Of a DNA stretch of 64,000 nt, positions 59,321-64,000 are shown piece by piece. The translations under genes and the position numbers were made by a program. The stretch comes from Clitopilus passeckerianus (Eukaryota; Basidiomycota; Agaricomycetes; Agaricales; Entolomataceae): the NCBI GenBank assembly GCA_944990035.1, contig CALYLX010000128.1, forward strand, positions 124,001 through 188,000, in the 5' to 3' direction. Below the pieces are notes generated by a model, which did no database searches, had not been told where the DNA came from, and saw only the letters and a list, made by a program, of their open reading frames with translations. How positions within the stretch are numbered: the first letter of the stretch is position 1; every line of letters begins with the position of its first letter.

Positions 59321-62300
59321 CTAGTAAGCGCCATGACGAGGTGCCCAAGGATCCGTTGGCTGGTTCTTGATTGGGCTTATGCTGCTTTCCACTTTTGCCC
59401 TCAATTGGAGGTCAAAGGAGTTTACTTTAGCTCCTTGAGCACCCGCTGCCCATAGCGACAACGCCAAGGTGTTCTTTCCATTATAGTTCAGGATTCCTTG
59501 GGCTAAATCCAGAGTATCAACGTGCTGTTGCTTTCGGTTCACGGAGAGACGGGTACTCACGGACAGGGAAGACCTTCTGTGGTCCAATGCTGTTGACTGG
59601 GAACGGGTTACAAGCTCAGCTTCTGGAAGTTCTGGTACCTGTGAAGAACTTACTGTATTTTCCGAATTGATAGCCATTCACGTAAATCTGGTACAAGTGC
59701 CATCAGCGTGCATATCATGGCGAAATGGAGCCACCCACCTGAGAGCGATAGTATGAAGTGGTGGTCGTATTGGAGAAGACGAAGGCAAGAGGATAATCGA
59801 CGCCTTTGGGTATGTTCAGATCGAATGTGGTCCTATAGCAAGCTTGAGTTTCCTCTCAATAAGCCAATAAGATGACCTCGTACCTGTAGAAAGCCACGCC
59901 TGCAGCCTTGATCCCAGTCGTAGGGTGTCCAGCTGCCCATCGGGAATCATCAAAGCCAGGAAGGTGCCAACCTAGATCCGAAGTTAGAAATTTGGGTGAT
60001 GGCTAAAGGGAAATAACCTACCTTGACGCTCTCCGTACAGTCCACCTTCGTTCAACGGTCCACGGGTCCTGTCAACATACTAGGGAGGCAATCGTCAGAA
60101 ACCATCCGGGAAGGCAGCCATCTTTCCTTACGCTCTCTCCACCTAGATTCCCGGTAACCTTCCAAGCGTTCACAGTTGTGCTGTCACTACCCACAAAGGA
60201 GTAGTCAACAATACCTCTGGGAGCTTTGAAAGAGTCACTCCCCGAGACCCAATCCGTCTCAATTCCCATATGGTCTTGCAAGATAGTCAAGACATGATTC
60301 GAACCCGGCTTCAATGCCGTCAGGAACTTGAAGGTGCCATTGTAAGTTGCATGGACTGCATCTCCTTCCCAAGAGCCGACGAAAGTTGAATCAAGCCAAA
60401 TGGAGTACCCAAAGGCAGAGCCTCCCCAGAGGGTAGCCTGGAATCCGGTCTCCTTGCCGGTGGCATTGAAGTGAGCTCGCCACAGGATATTGCCAGTGTG
60501 GTATCCGTAGTCGCTGGCATAAAGAACTTCGGTGGTGTTAGGCTGGGTTGGGTTTATCGTGGTGGTTTTGTCAGCAGTGGTCCACTTCTCATCTGAATAT
60601 TGAGACTGAATCTCAGGAAGACTGTCCGCCGTTTTCTAACAAATAGAAATATCAGTTTACCGTGTCACAAAGCAACATGAGAGGTCTTACCCAGGTAAGC
60701 TTCGACAATTCAGGCAGACGAACATTTGGCAAGTTCGCAGAGCGCTTGGCAGTGACCGACCCATAAGTAGTCTTGCTGAGTGACAGTTTATCTCCGTTGA
60801 ATGAGATTGACTTCGTGAGAGCAGTAGGAGCTATGATTTCGAAGCTGGTGGTGCCATTGAGATCCCCTCTAATGTCAAGAGTACCATGGTTCACGGATGC
60901 AGTGCGAAGCAGGTACCCTCCCTTGACAATGACGGGATTCTCGGTGCCGTATTGAGCGAAAGGACCGGACGAAGGAAGGTGAAGAACCCAGTATTGATAT
61001 GCAATCGAACGCTCTGAGGAGAAAGAGACCAAGTCAGATCTGGGAACTACCAGCTGGTTTGAACGCTGATGCCAACTTACCGACAACATAGAGGATGGCA
61101 TTCCCCACCTGGATAACATTCTGCCCAGTTGTGGTGAACTGCAATGCTAGCACGCTCCCAGCTAATGTCTGCTGCTTGATATTGGCAGACCCAGACACAA
61201 CTTTAGCCTGAGTTGGAGATCCTGCAAAGCTGAATGCGATTTCATGCAGTTGGCCTGCGTCGCCATAAACAATAATGACGTCTTTGCCATCTATGGTGGC
61301 CCTGTATTGCTTGTTGTCAGAAACCAAAATCCGGAGCAAAAAGAAAACGAGACTGACCAGGTGAAAATCTCAGCAGTTGAATAAAGAATGTTGGTATTTC
61401 CAGCAGCGTAGTCAACGACATGGATCTTCGAGTCTTTGCCGTTCAAAGTCAAGGAACCACCAAGGGTAGGGATCTTCAGAGAACCCGCGGAGGTATTAAG
61501 GTTCAGTGTATAGCTTTGTACTGTGGTGATTGAAGAGTCGTTTTGCCTGCCAGTATGTTAGCTTCATCGACGCCAAAAAAGCGACACAAAACCTACCTGA
61601 CAACATAGAAGCCGGTCTTCTTGCCAACGACATCCAACACTTGGGTGGTCTTGAGCGCTAAATTGCCAGTAAAGGCACCTTGTGAATTTCCAATATTTTG
61701 TGGGCGAGTCGTCAGGTAGGCGGGGGAGACTGCGAGGAAGTTGGCCTGAAGCTTGAGTTCGTAGTATTTCTCGCGGAGTGTTCTATCTTCTGCAATGGCG
61801 GCTCCCTGATTGGTGTTAGTCTTCGGCATCTGTCGAGTTTAAAGCGACTCACGTAGTCATAGGAAGAGTATCCTCCAGGATGAGAGATTCCACCCCAGTT
61901 CGTGCCTCCGAAAATCATGTAGATGTTGAAGATGGTCGTTGACATTGCATATTGATTCTTGTAGAAGACTGGCAATTCGGAACAGGTTAGCAACTATTAT
62001 GACAAAAAAACTATGGTCGTTGAGGCTTACCTCGCTCGAATTCAGGTCCAAGTAGGACAGAGCACAAGTCGAAGCCTGCGCCACCCCTGTAACACGAAAG
62101 TTCATCAGCCCAGCCCAAACACAAAATCCGAGGAAAGAACCCACCATCCCTCGAAAGCACCACCTTGGAACTCATAAATCGCATTTGGATCTTCGGGGTT
62201 GACAGACAAATGTGCATCCCAGAACCACCTAAACCAGACAATTAAGATCAACTGTCTGAGTGAGGGAAGCCAGGGGACGTACTCAGGAACTGCTTCCGGC

Positions 62301-63465
62301 AGCCAAACATGCGGATTGTTGCAGTCAAATCCATTAGGATACGAATCATATCCTTTGAGATGACTATGAGTCTTCGGGGTCTGAAACGTAGCCGTGCTTG
62401 CATACCGTAGATGTCAACACTGGTGTAATGTCCTCCAGGCCATGCGTCGTTTGTGGTAATTGGAACCGTGACACCAGCATCCCTCTATAAACCAGGATTT
62501 AGCTTATAACCAATGTCGGAAATTGAAATAACCTACAAAAGCTTGCAACAAACCCTTCTCATATGCAAGGTCTTCGCTATACGTGAACCCACTGTATTCA
62601 TTCTCGGCCTGGAAAGAAGTTGAACCGTTTGTTAGCAGAGCGCAGATGTGTTGCAAACAAATAGCCTACCTGAACCAGAATAATGGGGCCGCCTTTGGTG
62701 ATTTCATTCTTCGCAAATATGCCTCCGACCTGGTGAATGTAGTCGGTATAGGCCTCCACATATGTTGCATTAGAGGTCCGCCAAAGGCCAGGGGTGTAGA
62801 CTCCCCAACCAGGGAATCCTCCACCAGTGGTTTCTGCGTTGATATGCGGCCTTGAAAGCAGTCAAGTATGCATCTCGTCGAACGATTGTTGTGAGCTAGC
62901 TTACCCCGGTCGGGCAATCAGGTAAAGACCAGCTTTCTTGGCAGCATCGATGAAAGGCTGAAGGTCACGGAAACCTTCCCAAGAGATTTCTCCACGTTTT
63001 GGCTCCACGATGCCCCAGAACGTATAGAACGAAACGGCGTTGAAGCCCAGGGACCTAGGTCGCAGTCAGTTCCAATACCGTGTAACCCTGATAATTGCGA
63101 CTGACTTGATCTTCTGGAAGACATCGAGGTAAAGGTCGGCAACTGGGAGTCTGGCTAAAGCTTAAGCATGAGGAAAACCTGTGAGCCTTCGTCCAAACTC
63201 ACCGGTATGGGTGAACTTCTCCACTATAGATCATCACTCGTTTGCCATTTATCTTCAACGAATACTGGTCCCATGTAACCTGCGCAGGTTGTTGTCAACA
63301 TCCATTCATCTCGTCGCAAGGGAATGGCCTTACAACGTCCTGAAGTAGTTGCGAATCCTGACGAACACTCAAAGCACGACCGGGGTTGGTCCATGTTGAA
63401 CGAGGGCTTGCAAGGGCAGACGCTACACTTAGCAGTGCAACAAGCGTTTTGAGAGCTCCCTTCAT
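59321..63465 (-). CDS. GH35 beta-galactosidase, secreted
   Basis: Extracellular exo-beta-galactosidase acting on galactosyl side chains of plant polysaccharides, about 1000 aa in many short exons. Signal peptide [20 protein letters not shown]. The TIM-barrel domain shows [48 protein letters not shown] and [19 protein letters not shown]. The acid/base Glu is in AENEYSGF (about residue 198, as E200 in Penicillium/Trichoderma enzymes). [12 protein letters not shown] is the expected nucleophile region, then [21 protein letters not shown]-terminal beta domains include GTDWVSG-like jelly-roll parts, [47 protein letters not shown] and [17 protein letters not shown]. First intron junction: exon 1 is 63465-63337. 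The junctions I checked at both ends keep frame. Each internal junction was not verified. Confidence 0.93.
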
Positions 63466-64000
63466 AGCTTCGTCTCTCGCTCCCTGAATCCTCTTTCCTC
63501 GCGCTTTTAAATCTTGTCATAGCATATATTCCTTCTAGAATATCTTTGAATAGTCGAACTCTCGTGTTCCCACCTACTACAACATCGGATTATCTTCGAG
63601 GAATTCAAGCAAGCGTAGAAAGTGGCTCTAAGTCGACATTTGACGGTTGGTACGACCCAGTGCGCATGGAGAGAACTTGCGAAGGTCGGGGTAGCTGCCC
63701 AAAAAGGAGCAGGCAATCAATGAAAACGCGCACACGTGATGGCTGGCCGGGTCTCCTCGCGCCGTCAACGGGAAGCAGCAACAAAGAGCACCTTCTCTTA
63801 CACCTCCATCGAGGAATGGATTTTCAGAAGTCATTGCTTGATTGGGCACAAGAAAGCGCCTGAAACGAAAGCTGGTGGTGTTGTTCATGATTTTCTCCAT
63901 TCAGCTTGATCAAGGTCCCGACAATGTCGATTTTTGAGCAACATGTACCTCAAATACTGCCCAGGAAAGTTGGATTGGTGGCGGACCGCGCTTTAACCCA
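63466..64000. other. Upstream region of the GH35 gene
   Basis: The promoter side of the beta-galactosidase. A plus-strand frame (63546-63863) has no motif and is not supported as a gene. Confidence 0.5.
63504..63511 (-). promoter_or_regulatory. TATA-like element, GH35 gene
   Basis: On the minus strand TTTAAAAG within GATTTAAAAGC, about 40 bases before the ATG at 63465. The same 11-base core occurs in front of xylosidase 2. Confidence 0.45.

Overview
The window looks like nuclear DNA of a filamentous basidiomycete, most likely an agaricomycete. Genes on both strands are cut by many introns of about 50-60 bases with GT-AG ends. The proteins include a Thn1/FlbA-type RGS regulator, a UDP-xylose synthase, and secreted GH3 and GH35 enzymes typical of wood- and litter-degrading fungi. 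No transposase, reverse transcriptase, CRISPR array, rRNA or convincing tRNA was found. Species cannot be named from the sequence alone.

Layout. 1-3.96 kb: no supported gene. 4.0-7.1 kb (+): Zn2Cys6 transcription factor. 7.6-12.2 kb (-): nucleoporin Nup120/Nup160. 15.0-15.5 kb (+): small orphan protein. 15.7-16.8 kb (-): membrane-anchored cytochrome b5-like (MAPR) protein. 19.1-21.3 kb (-): RGS regulator. 25.9-29.5 kb (+): an unrecognised coiled-coil-like protein, then an alpha/beta hydrolase. 29.9-33.3 kb: UDP-xylose synthase (-) and bystin/Enp1 (+), divergent. 34.0-37.6 kb: dienelactone-hydrolase-like protein (-) and FAD monooxygenase (+), divergent. 38.3-48.7 kb is a housekeeping block: ribosomal protein uL3 (+), a PPR-like protein (+), AMMECR1 (-), an unusual Rab GTPase (-), ribosomal protein eS7 (-) and the Hsp90 cochaperone Cns1/TTC4 (-). 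49.3-63.5 kb is an accessory-looking block: two tandem GH3 beta-xylosidases (+), two tandem membrane-anchored DUF3445 (HODM-like) proteins (-), and a secreted GH35 beta-galactosidase (-).

How genes may work together. The GH3 pair and the GH35 enzyme would release xylose and galactose from plant cell-wall oligosaccharides outside the cell. The monooxygenase and the dienelactone-hydrolase-like protein share an intergenic promoter and could take part in aromatic-compound breakdown (inference). The two ribosomal proteins, bystin and Cns1 are core growth genes.

A notable technical signal: at least four otherwise well-conserved genes (uL3, the PPR-like protein, AMMECR1, second DUF3445 copy), and probably the transcription factor, contain a frame break at or next to a short C or G run. 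Each is repaired by one extra base in that run. This pattern suggests base-calling undercalls in the assembly rather than several independent pseudogenes. Splice junctions were read by eye from frame, GT-AG ends and family conservation. In nearly all intact models the exon lengths sum to a multiple of three.
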